From Ulota crispa (taxonomy: Eukaryota; Streptophyta; Bryopsida; Orthotrichales; Orthotrichaceae): a stretch of DNA of 64,000 nt. The DNA lies in assembly GCA_963920765.1 (NCBI GenBank), contig OY987243.1, positions 33,479,060-33,543,059 on the forward strand, read 5' to 3'. Shown here piece after piece: positions 1 to 12,477 of the stretch (position 1 is the first letter of the stretch; the number at the start of each line of letters is the position of its first letter). The notes beneath the pieces are model-generated. The model was not told the origin of the DNA and searched no databases. It saw only the letters and a list, made by a program, of their open reading frames with translations. The position numbers were made by a program, and so were the translations under genes.

Positions 1-154
1 CAACACTTGATTACAATTTGAATATTCCCCAGCCCAAGAAATAAAAATAAATTCATCCTATGTATAAATGAGCTTATGATTCAAGCAAAAGTAAATTGAT
101 AATTTAAGATCCAAATCATAAAGGTTTAAAAATAGAAAACTTTACCATTGGATA

Positions 155-1087
155 TTAACCCCTAAAGGATCATTGTCCCTTTGGGGGACAGGTTGGACTT
201 CAGGCATGTACTTATGGCAAAATTACTTTGTGAGATTTTTTGAAACTTTTATTGAAGGTGGAGAATTCAAAAATCTACATGGGCATTTAATTTTTTCTTC
301 ATTCCAACATTTGATGGAAAGGTTATGCATGAATTTATGAAAATTGGGGAGGACTGCCTATCTGGGCAGCCCAAAAAATTCTTTAATTTTCTTTTTTAAA
401 TTAAATTTTGAAATTGGTTTTTTAGATTTTTATATAGGTGAGAAGCTTTGAATTAGTCAATTTCAATCAATGAGATGAAAATTATGACAAGTTTTTGTTT
501 GCGGGCGGTTATGGAATCTCTACTCTAAAATAAACTTTGAAGTCCTTTATTTGACTCAATTTTCAATATTTTGGAGAAAATTTAAACTGAAGGAAGTAGA
601 TTGATTATTGCAACATTATCACTGCTAGGATTAGCATTTTTCATTTACATATTTGAATTTTTAACAATTTACTATTTCGACTCATTTTCTACTTATTTTT
701 ACTTATTGATTTTTCTCATGTATTGTATAGTTCCAATTGATTTGAAAATTCTCTCACACATAGCTAACTTGATCTCCTACATGTAAAAAACAAAGTGCAA
801 CTTTGGGTAGAGCAATTTTTTTTGTTGTAAGGGTGGTCAAAGGCTTTTGAAATTTTTGGCCAACATGGAAAAAATCTTTCTTTTCACTTAAGATGTAAAT
901 ACCTCACTCCTCTTCATTTGGAATGAGCTGATTTTTTCCACAAGTACCTCTTCCAGTCTAGAGCAAGATCCTACAATTGAATTTCCCAAAAACAAAACAT
1001 AAAATCCCCTTTTTCTAAACCTCCTAAAAGTGGCAATTTGTAGTGATTTTGGCAAAAAAAAAAAGGGGCTTGATCCTTTAGCGGTTA
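155..1087 (-). mobile_element. TTAA element, family A (~933 bp), reverse orientation
   Basis: It begins TTAACCCCTAAAGGATC and ends GATCCTTTAGCGGTTAA. Near one end is a hairpin-forming GTCCCTTTGGGGGAC, also found at the right end of the other family A copies. It lies downstream of exon 6 of the left receptor kinase, probably within its next intron. There is no coding capacity. Confidence 0.75.
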
Positions 1088-1337
1088 AACTAATATAAGA
1101 AATAATAACAATCTTTCGTTTTATCTTTAAATAAATCCATACGCTACATCAACAAATTAAAAAAACCGTCCAAAATGATTGAATAATGACTAAAATGAGT
1201 TGTTGGAGACACTTTTCAGTCATTGTGGACACGGTTTGTGTGTACTGATAATATAGCAACAATAATATTTACTGTAATCTCGTCTGAAATTTTGAAACGC
1301 CATAGCATAGATGAAATTTTGTGTAGTAATTACTCAC

Positions 1338-4300
1338 AAAGAACTCAAGGAATATTGCCTTGCATTTTGGCAAAATGGGGTTGATCCTGTAAAAGAATTG
1401 TCAGATAAATCCCTGCACAAAGAAAAATAAATGAATGAGACATGTTGAGCAATATTACATTATATATGATTAATTGCAAATGTTGAAGAAATGAGGTGTG
1501 GAAACCATTTGAAACTAAGCTAATAATTTCTGGAATATGTGGCTACAAGAACAAATATTTAGAAAATCAAGCTGTCAAAATAATATGAAACGTTAGCCAA
1601 AAAACAAAAAGCTTTGATGAGCAATTCATTTGTTAAGATGATAGCTTTCCTCTTTTGGTACATAAAATTTTTACTTTATGGTTGTAATATGTTTTCATAT
1701 GTGTGCTATAATGCATGGCACATATAATCAACTAAATTGTCTTTTTAAGAAATACAAAAGCACAACACATATAATCATTAACTCAAAAACAATTTCACTA
1801 GTAAAAAAAAACTTTGAATTTATCATGATGATTTTGGGTTTTTATTAAAAAAAATTAACTGAGCAATAGATTGACCGCTCAACTTTGGGGATTGCTGGTT
1901 ATAAGTGCCATGCACTATATTCATGAAATGACATGTTTAATAAAGTCAAAGTTAAAAAATTTATTTTCAGAGTTAGTCTCTTAGATATAAGAGTAAAAAA
2001 TATAAGGTTAGATGGAAACTTTATTAGCTCTATTTAAAATGAACTTGGATGCATGGTTAATATAGCATATAAATTTACTTACAAAGTTGCAACTTGCACC
2101 AGTCTGGGTGAGGTGGATGAAAGTGTTATGTCCCCAGAAAGATTGCAACCACGAAATGATCTGGAAAAGAAAAAAAATCGAATCAATGCAAAATACATAC
2201 ACAAGATTCTACTAAGACATTATACCTATTTTACAAATGAAATTTTGTACAAAACCAAGGTAGCAATCATACAATCTTCAATTCTTAATATTAGGATCAA
2301 TTTGAAATAGTCAAATAATAGTAAGACTAAAGCAAACAAATCTTGTAATATTAACAAGTCATTTTGTTTCTTTTTTCTAAAACTACACAAAGATTTGTTG
2401 ATATAAAGAAAGTTTTTTAGCCACTTTGTCCAAGGTACTTACAACATTTCTAAGATAGTTAGTTAAATTGTTAAATTGATTGCATTAGTGCATCAAGAGT
2501 ATTGATATGATCTTGACAAAGATTTAATTTCAATCCAAAAACCAAGGTTAGCATATATTGTAGATTTAGGCTAGGCCGCTCAAATTGCATCAAAGTAATG
2601 GCCTACTATCATTTTATCAAAATTAACATTAATTGTAATCATAGTAAATTTCTAGAAACATTTAAGGACTAAAAGTCTAAAATAGCTAATTTTGTACTTC
2701 TTTGCAAACTTCAAGAAAATCCCTTGTTTGTTGTGGGTTATGACTACTTGTATTAGGACTATGCCCATTAACAAAAAAGATGATTTATTTTTTATAGATT
2801 AGATTGAAGTTTTTTGTAGATGAATTAGAATGAAAATATTTCATTTAGCACTAAATTTGAGAATTTGTTGAATAGCTTTTGGTGTCTTGCTTGAAAGATG
2901 ATTCTATATAATTTTAAACAGACATTTAATTTAATTTTTTCTATTATACAAAAATTTGTGACAAAAGAAAAGTTCTACAAAAACATGTCATATATGTTTG
3001 TATAATAAAATATGCACCTTCCTATCATCTAAAAAGGAATTTTATTATTCATGTGGCACTATTCTAATATGAATGTGGGAGAAAAAACAACATTTCATCC
3101 TTGCTTCATGAACAATTTACAAAATAATATGTCATCAAAGATACTTTAATTATTTTTTAAAAATATTGGGAACTTTTAGATATTAATGACTAACATGTAG
3201 AGGCTCATAGATCCAATGCTTACATTGATGTGATACTTGGGAGAGCCTTATTAAGTATGTCGGCTGGAAGTGGTCCAGAAAGTTGGCTATGGCCAACAAT
3301 TGCGCTGCATGACAAATTAAGCACAATAATTATTCAGTGGAAAGTAAATGAATTGATTGTGTAAACCTTGAAAAAGATTAACCGGTAATCCAACAACAAT
3401 AATTATGATATCATCTAAGGTGTAAAGCCTCCAACAAAAGGCACCTTAAAGTAAAATATGTACTTTTTGAAGCTAAACAACTGAATATTGGTATGCTTAC
3501 AGTGCTTGAAGGTTAGTCAAATTCAAAATGGCTGAAGGGATCTCTCCCACAATTCCTACACTTCCTCCAGAATCTGGTCCGGCAATTGACCTGTAAAAAA
3601 GGGCAGGGCAATTCATAATCATGTTCTGCTTATATATGAATAGTACACCTTGTACGCACCTCATTCAGGGCAGGGGCATTCATGCCAAATTAGTAAAAGT
3701 ATTCAATGCCATACTCGTTAAATTGGGAAAAACGGAGGTACCATTTTGTGCTTCACCTTAAACTCAAAAAGTTACCTTAAACCAAGTTCAAAGGTATCAA
3801 ATTTAGTTTGAGTCACTAAGATTTTTTCCCTTGCAAATTCTTCCTCTCAGGTGAGGGCACATGTACCGAAAAAAATGTTGGAGCTCAGATTAAGGTGACC
3901 ACCTTAATCCCTCAAAAGTCCCAAAATGTACTATTTTTCTCAATTTAACAAATATGGCAATATTCACTTCATTGACAACAAAGAGAATAATTTCTAGCTC
4001 TACACATCTATTGCCAAATTACAATCATCATGTAAGTTTCAACAATATTTAAAACCAATACTACTGAAATGTTTGTAGCAACCAAAAATGATAATTTAAT
4101 GCTGAATATCATCAATGACTATTTCAGGTGGTTTGAAACAGCAGAGTCAAATCTTATAAATCATGTGTCATGTTTAATGGACCATGGAATGTTCAAAGTT
4201 TAGAAAGAGCAACTCTAAACCAAAAAAATTGGGAGATGTAATTGTAGAAAGCATCTAGAGATTTATGCAAAACATGGAAAAGCTCTATACAAAACTTTGG

Positions 4301-5165
4301 GAGATCTTCCAATGTTTAATGATAGACGTACCAATGCTCATATGTGGACATGCCTGTGGTTAGGAATAGAAGTACCAATGCTTAAGGTTAGACATGTTGA
4401 TGCTTAGAATTAGACATAATTATGTTTAGGAACAGATGTACCAATGTTTTGGGTAAGAATATAAGACATATAGGTGCTTAGGTATGGATGTACAAATAGA
4501 GATGCAAATTGACAAACCAACGTTTAAGAGTAGACATAGTCTAAAATTGCATGAACAGCTCAAAATTAGTTAAATATGACTATCATGGCTAACAAAGCTA
4601 AATTATCAAACATACGTACTGTACATGTTTCAATTATACAGTAGATTGACTTCTACACTTACATGGATGTCAAGGTATAGTCGTAGCTGGTGAGATTGGT
4701 AATGTGAACAAGTAGACTACTGCATGTAATCCATTGGCGAGAAACTCCTAGATATGCAGTAGAATTACAAGGATGAATGCGATCAGATGACCAAGCTGGC
4801 ATTAGAGATGAGACATTGGTGCCTGAGTCATTCCAAGATGTCAGCATTGCATACACAGCATCCGCTGCACAAAATATAACAAAACACAGGTCAGATTAGA
4901 AATCAGTTATTTGCAACTCCCACAATTTCTATTTCATACAAAGACGTTGTTCAGCTTTTAAAGTTTTTGAAATTCAAAGGTATGAGAAACAAAACCAACC
5001 TTCATATTGTAGGTAAGAGTAACTTGGGGAATTAACCATATTGGGATTCGTGTCTGAAATAGGAGCTGGAGCTGGGACCGTTGCACATGCTCCACCAGTT
5101 GCATTCCATATCATTAAAAAGCCACACACCAAAATGAAAGCCAAAAACGACCAAAACATCTTCAT
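1338..5165 (-). CDS. LRR receptor-like kinase, 5' part (exons 1-6), continues beyond the left edge
   Basis: I read six exons on the minus strand: 5165-5000, 4864-4663, 3590-3501, 3304-3224, 2160-2083 and 1412-1338. All introns are GT-AG and the joined frame stays open for 230 codons. The protein starts MKMFWSFLAF, a hydrophobic signal peptide ending near GGACA. An LRR N-terminal cap follows, with WNDSGTN, HPC and QWITC. Single LRR units then come one per exon with phase-2 introns (motifs LSGPLP, NLSGDI, LDLSDNSFTGSTPFC). Exons 1-6 match exons 1-6 of the gene at 28663 one for one, for example NSFTGSTPFCQN against NSFSGTPFCQD. By family this is a plasma-membrane Ser/Thr receptor kinase, but the transmembrane and kinase exons lie outside the window. 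Intron 2 carries an inverted-repeat element (3708-3958), and the region after exon 6 holds a 933-bp TTAA element. No frame break is visible, so the gene may be active. Confidence 0.85.
3708..3958. mobile_element. Inverted-repeat MITE, family E copy 1
   Basis: The ends are CCATACTCGTTAAATTGGG and the reverse complement of CAATTTAACAAATATGG. The interior shares CTCAGGTGAGGGCAC and CCCAAAATGTAC with copies at 27450 and 32630. It sits in intron 2 of the left receptor kinase gene. Confidence 0.7.
4318..4530. repeat. Diverged tandem repeat in the intron region
   Basis: Loose repetition of a roughly 30-bp unit built on ACCAATGCTTA plus GTTAGACAT. The copies are strongly diverged. It lies between exons 3 and 2 of the left receptor kinase gene. 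Confidence 0.4.
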
Positions 5166-5830
5166 TTTGGATCGATAGAATTGATGTAGATGTTGATCTT
5201 CTTAGTTGCTTGTCAAATCTCCAAGTCTTCTAGAATCAAGGATCATAACACCTCATAATAAACTCTTACTATCCATAGCCAACATTCGCAAATACAATGA
5301 GTTGGTTGTAGTCATGCTTGTTACTAATGACTTTGTTCTCTACAAAACACAAAACATTCAAAATCATGTCAACATTTTCCAATCTTGCTATGGAGCTTCC
5401 AAGTACTGTACAGCACTGACTCCCTAGATTCGCTCATGTTTGGCAAGAGAGCTGTGAGAGGAAGATGCGCAACGTAATTATAGAGATTGTAGAATTATTT
5501 ACTGAAATGCATCTCTCCTCAGTTCTAAGTTCTAACAAGCTTGCCCTACACAGAATCTTACAAAAGTATGAACGACAAGCAAATATTGACCCGAAAGGAC
5601 ATGCAATGACACTAACAGGAAATCGATAAAACCCCAAGCATAGATTTTCACTATCCAACTTCAAGAAATTGACGCCAATTGGCAGAGTTCCTGTACAGAA
5701 TATGCAGCTACTTACATTCTCACTTCTTGCAGTAATCGTCAGAGAAAATATGCAGGTTTGTGAAGAATTACACCCACTTTCACTTGCTATCCAGAAGGCC
5801 TGGCTCCGATTCGAGTTAATCATCAGTATG
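5166..5830 (-). other. Probable 5' leader of the left receptor kinase gene
   Basis: This lies between the candidate TATA box and the start codon at 5165. It contains an open frame of 129 codons (5823-5434) that begins almost at the predicted transcript start. It has no recognisable domain and an unusual cysteine/serine-rich composition, and it could simply be a long upstream ORF or chance. The start codon at 5165 has an A-rich context (CCAAAATGA). Confidence 0.3.
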
Positions 5831-5846
5831 TCCTGACTACGGAGGG

Positions 5847-5867
5847 CTTAATATAGTCAGCCATTGG
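5847..5867 (-). promoter_or_regulatory. Candidate CCAAT + TATA promoter for the left receptor kinase gene
   Basis: Reading the minus strand toward the gene, a CCAAT box (5867-5863) is followed eight bases later by TATATTAAG (5855-5847). This would place a start of transcription near 5815-5825. The region upstream is less AT-rich than the surrounding repeats. It would give a leader of about 650 nt before the ATG at 5165. Inferred from motifs only. Confidence 0.4.
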
Positions 5868-5869
5868 CC

Positions 5870-6754
5870 AGCCATAGCTCCCTTCTCCTCTCCGATTCAG
5901 AAACACCAACCCACCATTTCCTCGCTTAAACCCTGCAAAAATTCAAAATTAATAACAATTTTTTGGTGAAATGAGCAGCGTGGGAGCAAAGCCTTGGCTG
6001 GATACACAGCTAGTCGGCCTCGATTGCAGACCCATCCCAATATCGATCAAAAATCGTGCTCAGAGAGCGAAATCTTGAAGGCAGCTGCTAAAAGCTGTGG
6101 TATGAGATGATAAATAATAAAAGCTGGCAGGCTGGATCGGGACTCGAGAAGCTAAGCAGATGCTTGCTGGACGTGTGAAGCAGGGCTCACATTTTGTACC
6201 TCGGTAGTACTAAAGCAAATGATAATAGATGGCCTGCTACGAAGAGAAATCAATTCTTCCACCACGTTCTGCAGTAATTTGTGATCGATAGTTCGGTACA
6301 AACGCCGCTTCGATCGATCGAGCTATGGCTGTGCTGGAAAGAGAGAGAGAAGTGTCGGAACAGTACTCTCTCTCATGTAAACCAGGTTCTGCAGTTGTCT
6401 GGAACTGTGGAAAATGTGTACTTGCCTCGTGCTGTTGACTTGGGAGTTTTGCTATTGGCCATGAAAAAAAGGGATCTGCAACAAATACCCAAAAATATTA
6501 AGTTAGGGGTCGGTTTCGTACTGTAAAGTGTGAACCTCATGGCCATGTCGAAACCAGGGTTCCACGTAAGCTTAGAGTTACTTTTCTCTGGAGAGTTGTA
6601 GTACTAGACAAGAATTGTTGAATATTCATAGGGTCACTGTACTGTACTTAATATAATCGTGCTCTTACACTTACGAATCACATGTGAAAATCTGCAATTT
6701 AGTCAAACTTAATTGCACCAAAAGCGAGAGTAGCGGCTTAGCTGAGATCAACTG
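5870..6754. other. Gene-free stretch upstream of the left receptor kinase
   Basis: Mixed, less AT-rich DNA upstream of the candidate promoter. Apart from the possible 5S-like relic I see only short open frames (for example 6281-6526) with no recognisable motif. Confidence 0.4.
6131..6215 (+). pseudogene. Possible degenerate 5S rRNA-like fragment
   Basis: The stretch has GGATC, ACTCGAGAAGCTAAGC, then TGCTTG, in the order and spacing of the internal control region of 5S rRNA. GTAGTACTA, another 5S-like string, occurs at 6204-6212 but about 40 bases too far downstream. Neither the 5' end nor the 3' end of 5S is recognisable. It may be a 5S-derived relic or coincidence. Confidence 0.2.
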
Positions 6755-7536
6755 AGAGCATCTCCTGCCACCTGCTTCCCCACGCCAGGGCAAACGGGTT
6801 TTTTGAGGGGACAAACTTGCGTGGCAGGGCCAGACGGAGTTTCCTTGCAATCCAGGAAGAAATGAATAGCACAATTGTGGCTACTCCTTTGTCACGTAGT
6901 TGTGCGCTTTGATGCTTGCGTTGCACCACATGTTCTATTGTTGTGCCTTGGGAGACTTCCATGTTAGTGCAAGGGGCAGTGAAGGGAGCCTATACAAAGC
7001 TGAAATTTGACGTGAATTTGGCTCATGCCCCATTCTCACCAAGACGTCCTCCCGCAGTTTGTCAGCTGTGATCATTGTTCTAAAATGAGTCACACGGAAT
7101 CTCATTCTCATTTGCAAGGTGTGTGAGAGGAATGTGCATGAACCAAAATATACAAGCAAAGATTAAAAGCACAAGAAAGTTTCAAAACCCCACCACCAAT
7201 AAGGTCCCACATCATTATTACCACCTTTTGAGGTCATATTTGGAACCTTCTCATTAGTTGCTTGAAATGGGGGAATGCATCATATGAGAGAACTTGTTTT
7301 ATTGACGCATTCTAAATATGTTTGAAAAACTCATTTCAAACCCATGTTGGTGGACCCACGTGAGGAAAGAAGACAAAAAGATTCTCACCCAAACACGTCC
7401 AATTGTGCAATGGGAATGGGCCTCAATTTAAAAGCCTTGCTTTTGCACATTGGCAAGTACAAAGCTGTTGGAGACTTGAAATTTGGAGGTTGTTATTGGT
7501 TGGTCACATTTCCTTGTAGGTGGCAAGAGATGCTCT
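6755..7536. mobile_element. Inverted-repeat element, family G copy 1 (782 bp)
   Basis: The left end AGAGCATCTCCTGCCACCT mirrors the right end AGGTGGCAAGAGATGCTCT. The interior has only short frames. I could not identify a convincing target-site duplication, so the superfamily (hAT- or Mutator-like) is open. Confidence 0.6.
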
Positions 7537-7576
7537 AAGGCACTGAACAATTTATAGTAGTTGCAAAACTTGATTG

Positions 7577-8013
7577 TACTCCCTCTATCCCTCTAAAAAC
7601 ATCCAAAAAGCTTTTGTGCAAAGGATTAATTGTGTTTTTTAGTCTTTGTGATAGTGACACATGCATTCTAGAATCAATATATCATCTACCAAATGTATGC
7701 AAAATCTCTAGCTTTGATGTTGCCATTTGAGCACCCAAATTCCATGCAAAAAGTATCATCTTTGTGCATGCTAGTGATGCTACCAATTCCTCATTATTGA
7801 TGATTTAAAGATTAGTAGCAACAATGGTTACTTCATGTGGGCAAGGCCAAGCTTGCTAGGAGAGGAATGCTCTCTAATTGCTTAACTCTTGCCCAAATGA
7901 GATCATTGAACATGGCAAACGCTTTCTCAACGCTTGAGATTAGCAAAAGGGAGCTCTTTAGTGGTACAAGAAATGTGTCTAATTTGGAGCTTTTTAGAAG
8001 GTCATAGGGAGTA
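7577..8013. mobile_element. Stowaway-like element with TA ends, uninterrupted copy
   Basis: It starts TA-CTCCCTCTATCCCTCT and ends AGGTCATAGGGAG-TA. The CTCCCTC-type terminus and TA flanks are typical of Tc1/mariner-derived Stowaway MITEs in plants. The internal sequence matches the copy at 13231 in reverse complement, and it provides the empty site for the TTAA insertion there. Confidence 0.75.
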
Positions 8014-9229
8014 CTTTTCTAGGTGGTACATTATATGATATGTCATGGATGATGATCATATTAATAGACATTTCAAACTTTATTGTAAGCAAAATGTTCT
8101 TTAAGGTGTTTTCTAGCAAAAATGGCAGATTTTTTATGCAAATCACATTTTATGATGAGAAAATGAAAAGGTTTTGCACACTTAGCAAAATGTATAAAAG
8201 TGCAAGAATAGGCTCAGTTTCTTGCTTGAGAAAACAAGAAGCATAAGCCCTCCAACAGTCCAATGTGAGAAAACAAGGATGACACAAAGAAGCATGGGCT
8301 CTTTGGTTGTGTGAAAAAAATAAGAAAATAACTAAACCAAGCCTAGCTTGAAACCACTCTTGAAGAATCAAAGAAAATCTTGCCACAAACAGCACAAAGG
8401 AAAAATAGATTAAACTGCAAAATGTCTGTAAGTCAGAATCCTAATCTTTAGGAAGAATTAACTATCACTACAAAATAAGTAACTTGAAATGGCAAAAAAA
8501 ATGGATAAGATTTGAAACTACTCAATGACAGTTGGCCAGATTCTCCAAGAAATCCTAAAAATAGTATTTAATAGTATAGTTAGTATGTCTTGTGCATGCT
8601 TGAGAAATATTTATTCTAAAATAGTTCACTCCCAGTTTTAACCAGTCAAGCTAAAAATATCTTCAAACGTTACATCATAATTCTCCAAAAACAAATTGTG
8701 ACGTACAACGAGCATTGCTCATGTAGTAATTGGTAAAGATACAAAAGATGCTTGTAAGGATTATGCAATCAAATGTGTTTTTTTGTTTCTCTTAAAAACT
8801 CAAACATTTTATAGAATGAAGGAAATTTTATTTAGATAAAATGTTACTCTTACCCACTCTATTGATCATTCATAACATAGAGTTTGGAGTGATGGCCTGT
8901 TAAAGAACTTTAAAAAATATTCATCCACCAAACCTTTGCTTCTAAATCCTTATTTCCTTAGTGGAGCCAGAAGGCTTCTCACCTTTTTTTTATTTAGTAG
9001 AAAAACTCCTATCTTTCATAAAATAGCTCTAGTCTCCTTTATTGTTCAAGTCTACAAATTAAAAATTGAGTTAGAAAAACATCATAGGGTTGTTTTTCTT
9101 CACCCAGATAGGAAATCAAATATTTCAAGGTGGATTTAAATGCCAAAAAATATATACACACAGAATCCAATAAAACACCCTTACCATTCAATAGAATATT
9201 TCAAATTTTCAATAAGTAACTCCTTAAGA
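8014..9229. other. Gene-free AT-rich stretch
   Basis: I see no gene, no clear element ends and no RNA gene here. The open frames at 8040-8246 and 8936-9139 lack any motif and sit in low-complexity AT-rich DNA. Confidence 0.4.
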
Positions 9230-9309
9230 TTAACCCTTTAACAACAAGATCTATGATAAATACACTAAGAATCAACTACTTTTTGGTTGCTTGGTTGTTA
9301 AAGGGTTAA
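9230..9309. mobile_element. Miniature TTAA element, 80 bp
   Basis: TTAA-CCCTTTAACAAC at one end and GTTGTTAAAGGG-TTAA at the other, a perfect 12-bp terminal inverted repeat around about 48 bp. It shares the TTAA/CCC...GGG/TTAA plan of the larger elements. Confidence 0.65.
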
Positions 9310-9390
9310 GAGTTTTGCACTTGATTGAAAGTATGCATGAAAGAATGTCCAATTGACAAAAGAAGAACTAACAAATCTTGCTTACATGCT

Positions 9391-10319
9391 TTAACCCCTA
9401 CAGGACCATGGCCTTTATTTTGTCAAAAGACACTCACAACTACCACCTCTATGGCCAAGAGTAAAAAAGTTTGAAAATTGGTGATTCTGCATATCTAACC
9501 ATAAGATCATGTACTAGACTACAATAAGAATATGTCATACAAAACTCAAGAACTTTGACTGTGCATATTGGAAGATATTTGCATTTGAAGTGTAAAAAAC
9601 AACTTCATTTTGCACTTTGCCTAACTAGATTCCTTAACTTTGAACTTTTTTAGCTTAAGTTTTTTGTATCACAGAGTTTGGAATCCTATTTTTGTGTGGT
9701 GGGAAGTTGAGTTGGGAATCTTGGGAAAACAAAAAAAAAAAAACAAAATTAATTTTCATTATTTAAAAAATAAACATTAATAGGTAGAAGAGGGTATGAG
9801 ATTGAAGAAAAACTTAAATTGCTAATAACCCTGCAATGGAATTGAATCGCAATAATCCCAATGGTGAGATTGTTCTAGAAAGCAAACCTCACCCTCTCCA
9901 AAAAAAATTGAAAAAATGTTAAGCTTGCATTCAAAAATGAAGTTTACAAGCTATTTTTACAAGAAGATGCATGAATTGCCCAAAAAACAAGATTGTCCAT
10001 AACTTTCTCATAACTAGTCCAAATGGAATGGAATCAAAGCTTTAGATGTAGACAAAAATGTAATCTATGAGATATTTATTTATTTTTCAAGTTTTTATAA
10101 GATTTTGTTTTGCTGCTTGGAGTCCCCAAATTTGTACTTATTTGGGCATAAGTTTTGCTTCTTTGCATCAATTGGAATAAAAGTTGTATTCCCCAAAAGA
10201 TAATGTCTTTTTCTATCTTCAAAAAAAATTTCAAAAAATCAAAACAAAAATTGAGGCCGTAGGTACCTACCCAAAATCCCATTTATCCCTTGTAGGGACA
10301 ATGGTCCCTTAGGGGTTAA
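9391..10319 (+). mobile_element. TTAA element, family A (929 bp)
   Basis: It begins TTAACCCCTACAGGACC and ends GGTCCCTTAGGGGTTAA, with TTAA on both flanks. The subterminal AGGTACCTACCC and GTAGGGACA match the right ends of the copies at 13334 and 15681. Non-coding. Confidence 0.8.
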
Positions 10320-10907
10320 CAACAAAACTCATGTTTTACAAAGTTTGATTTGATTGGGAAGCTTATCATAGTACGTAATCTAATTTAACTCAAGATTGTC
10401 ACCCTTTTTTTGTTTTAACTCAAACCTCCAAAATAGGGAACATTGGATTTACCCTAGACAAGGTGTTGCTAAGCTAGAGATTCCCATCAAGATATCACAC
10501 ATTTCATGTGTGGAAGACCTCCATACAGTGAGATTCTATTTAGTCCTTGAAGACAAAAAGATAATCCAAGTACTCAAAGTGCAAAGATGGAAAAATACCA
10601 TCAGTAAACAAGGACAAGCAAACAACCACTTTTAAACAGTTAATTTAAACAACAACCCATAGATCATATCCACATGGTTACACATATTGTTGTATCACCA
10701 ATATCAATCAATAAATTTCGAAACATGTATTTTTCAAAATTTCTTCCTAAGATGTACTTTCTAATTAAGAAGAGAACAATCCTCTTTACAAAGATTTGAT
10801 TTATTGTGTTAAATTCTACTTTCGTGTATTTCCAATGATTTTTTATAACATATATATGTTCTGAAGTAATTTTGGGAGATCATTTTTTAACCTAGAAAAA
10901 AAAGTTA

Positions 10908-11690
10908 TTAATCCTTAAAGGACCAAAGAGTCCAATATGGTCAAATGGGGTTCTTGGAGGTGTAAAAGTAGACAAAAAAAACATTGCATGCTCAAGTTTT
11001 GGTTTGTCACTCAAGTCCAAATGGAGCTAGAAGTCCAGCAAAAAATTTGGATTGGCTTGTTGTTCCTTGAAACCTCTAGATTTTGCACCCAAACATTTGA
11101 ATTAATTATTTTTAATATTAAAACTATTAGTGGTAGTGTATATAGGCATTGTGTATTGCATTGTGGATGGAGGAATTTTGGATGGGATGGCGGTTGGAAA
11201 CCCACACCCTCCCATGTATAGGGGAGAAGGTTGGTGATGTGTCACTTTTTTTTCTCTCGATTAGGCAAGGTTTTTGTAGCTCTAAAGTAGTGAGCCAGCT
11301 AGATCCACTTACTTTGAATGACCATAAGTTTTGGAGTTTTTTCCATTTGAGGAGTTTTTTTCTTCCATCAAGTATAGCTAAACACGGTCTCATGGGATTA
11401 ACCATTAGGTAATTATTTTTTTTTGGGAAAAAATCACATCAACGTTCAAAATCCATATTGTGAATTGCTACCCAAATTAACAAATATGAGATTCTCAATG
11501 GTGAGGATTTTGCAAATTTACTTGGATTTATAATCACACTAGCCTTAAACTTTTAATTTATAGTTGGGTATAGAATGACTAGTTTGGATTGTGTCAATAC
11601 TTGTTCAACTTTCTAAAAATTGAGAGAATGTGCTGAAAGTTCCATATTGGAGATATGCTAAATTTTTTAAGCAAAACACTTAGGGGTTAA
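10908..11690. mobile_element. TTAA element, distinct family (783 bp)
   Basis: It begins TTAATCCTTAAAGGACC and ends CACTTAGGGGTTAA. The interior does not obviously match family A. A second possible right end (GGGATTAA, 11395-11401) leaves the exact right boundary uncertain. Confidence 0.5.
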
Positions 11691-11883
11691 AGTGAATCAT
11701 ACTTGTACTTTAAGAGCACATTATTTGAAGACTTGTTTTAAAAGATTTCCCTTGTATGAACATTATGAAACAAATAGAACAAAAAAATCTAAAACCATAC
11801 AAGTTGGAGAAAAAAACATTTTTTTGTATGTAATAAGCTTTTTAACATTCATTCACTGTTCAAAACTTGAATGAGCTTAGTTA

Positions 11884-12477
11884 TTAACCCTTTAGGGCCC
11901 ATGGCGCTGCATATCCTTTAAACCTTGAAGTCATAGGTTTGGCCTTCAGGGGTTCATGCAAGTGACAATAAACCACATTTTTTTCACAAGCAATGGACAT
12001 GAACATATACCCATGTTGTGCTTATCACCGACATAGATGGGTTTTTGTTGGTTATAGAATCCTCCACCTTAAACTTGGTTTTTTAGTAGGTCGCACAACA
12101 AGCACCAATATTGCAAGCAAGTATAAAAAAATTGGACAAATATGGATAGGAACCACAAAATGTGTACATATACTAGTATAAGTACTATTCATCCAAATTT
12201 TGGCAAAGCTGGTATCAGCTTGCATATGGGTTTGGCAATTCCATCCATTTTCCATCCCATTTTTCTAGTGTTATGGGAGCCAATGGCCTCTTTTTGATTC
12301 AATCTTTTGGATTCACTACTCTTCTAATAGCAATGTACATGGGCTCATTTGATCCATAATTCCCATGCCCTCTAACATCACTCAAATGTCACTTACAACC
12401 GTGGCAAGCCCCAAAAATTATTTTGAAAACCGTGCTAAAATTAACCAAAATTGGCTTCCTTGGCCCTAAAGGGTTAA
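11884..12477. mobile_element. TTAA element, distinct family (594 bp)
   Basis: TTAACCCTTTAGGGCC at the left and GGCCCTAAAGGGTTAA at the right, a 12-bp perfect inverted repeat with TTAA on both sides. Non-coding. Confidence 0.7.

Noticed and set aside
601..786. 61-codon open frame on the plus strand
   Set aside because: It lies inside a TTAA element, is very rich in Ile/Leu/Tyr/Phe as expected from AT-rich DNA, and shows no domain.
155..1087. TTA/TAA target site of Tourist (PIF/Harbinger) type for the TTAA elements
   Set aside because: The three bases on the two sides are reverse complements rather than direct repeats, and the empty-site comparison at 13334-14278 supports a four-base site.
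5434..5823. 129-codon minus-strand frame as a separate protein gene
   Set aside because: No domain and no clear codon bias, and it sits in the probable 5' leader. Recorded only as a possible uORF.
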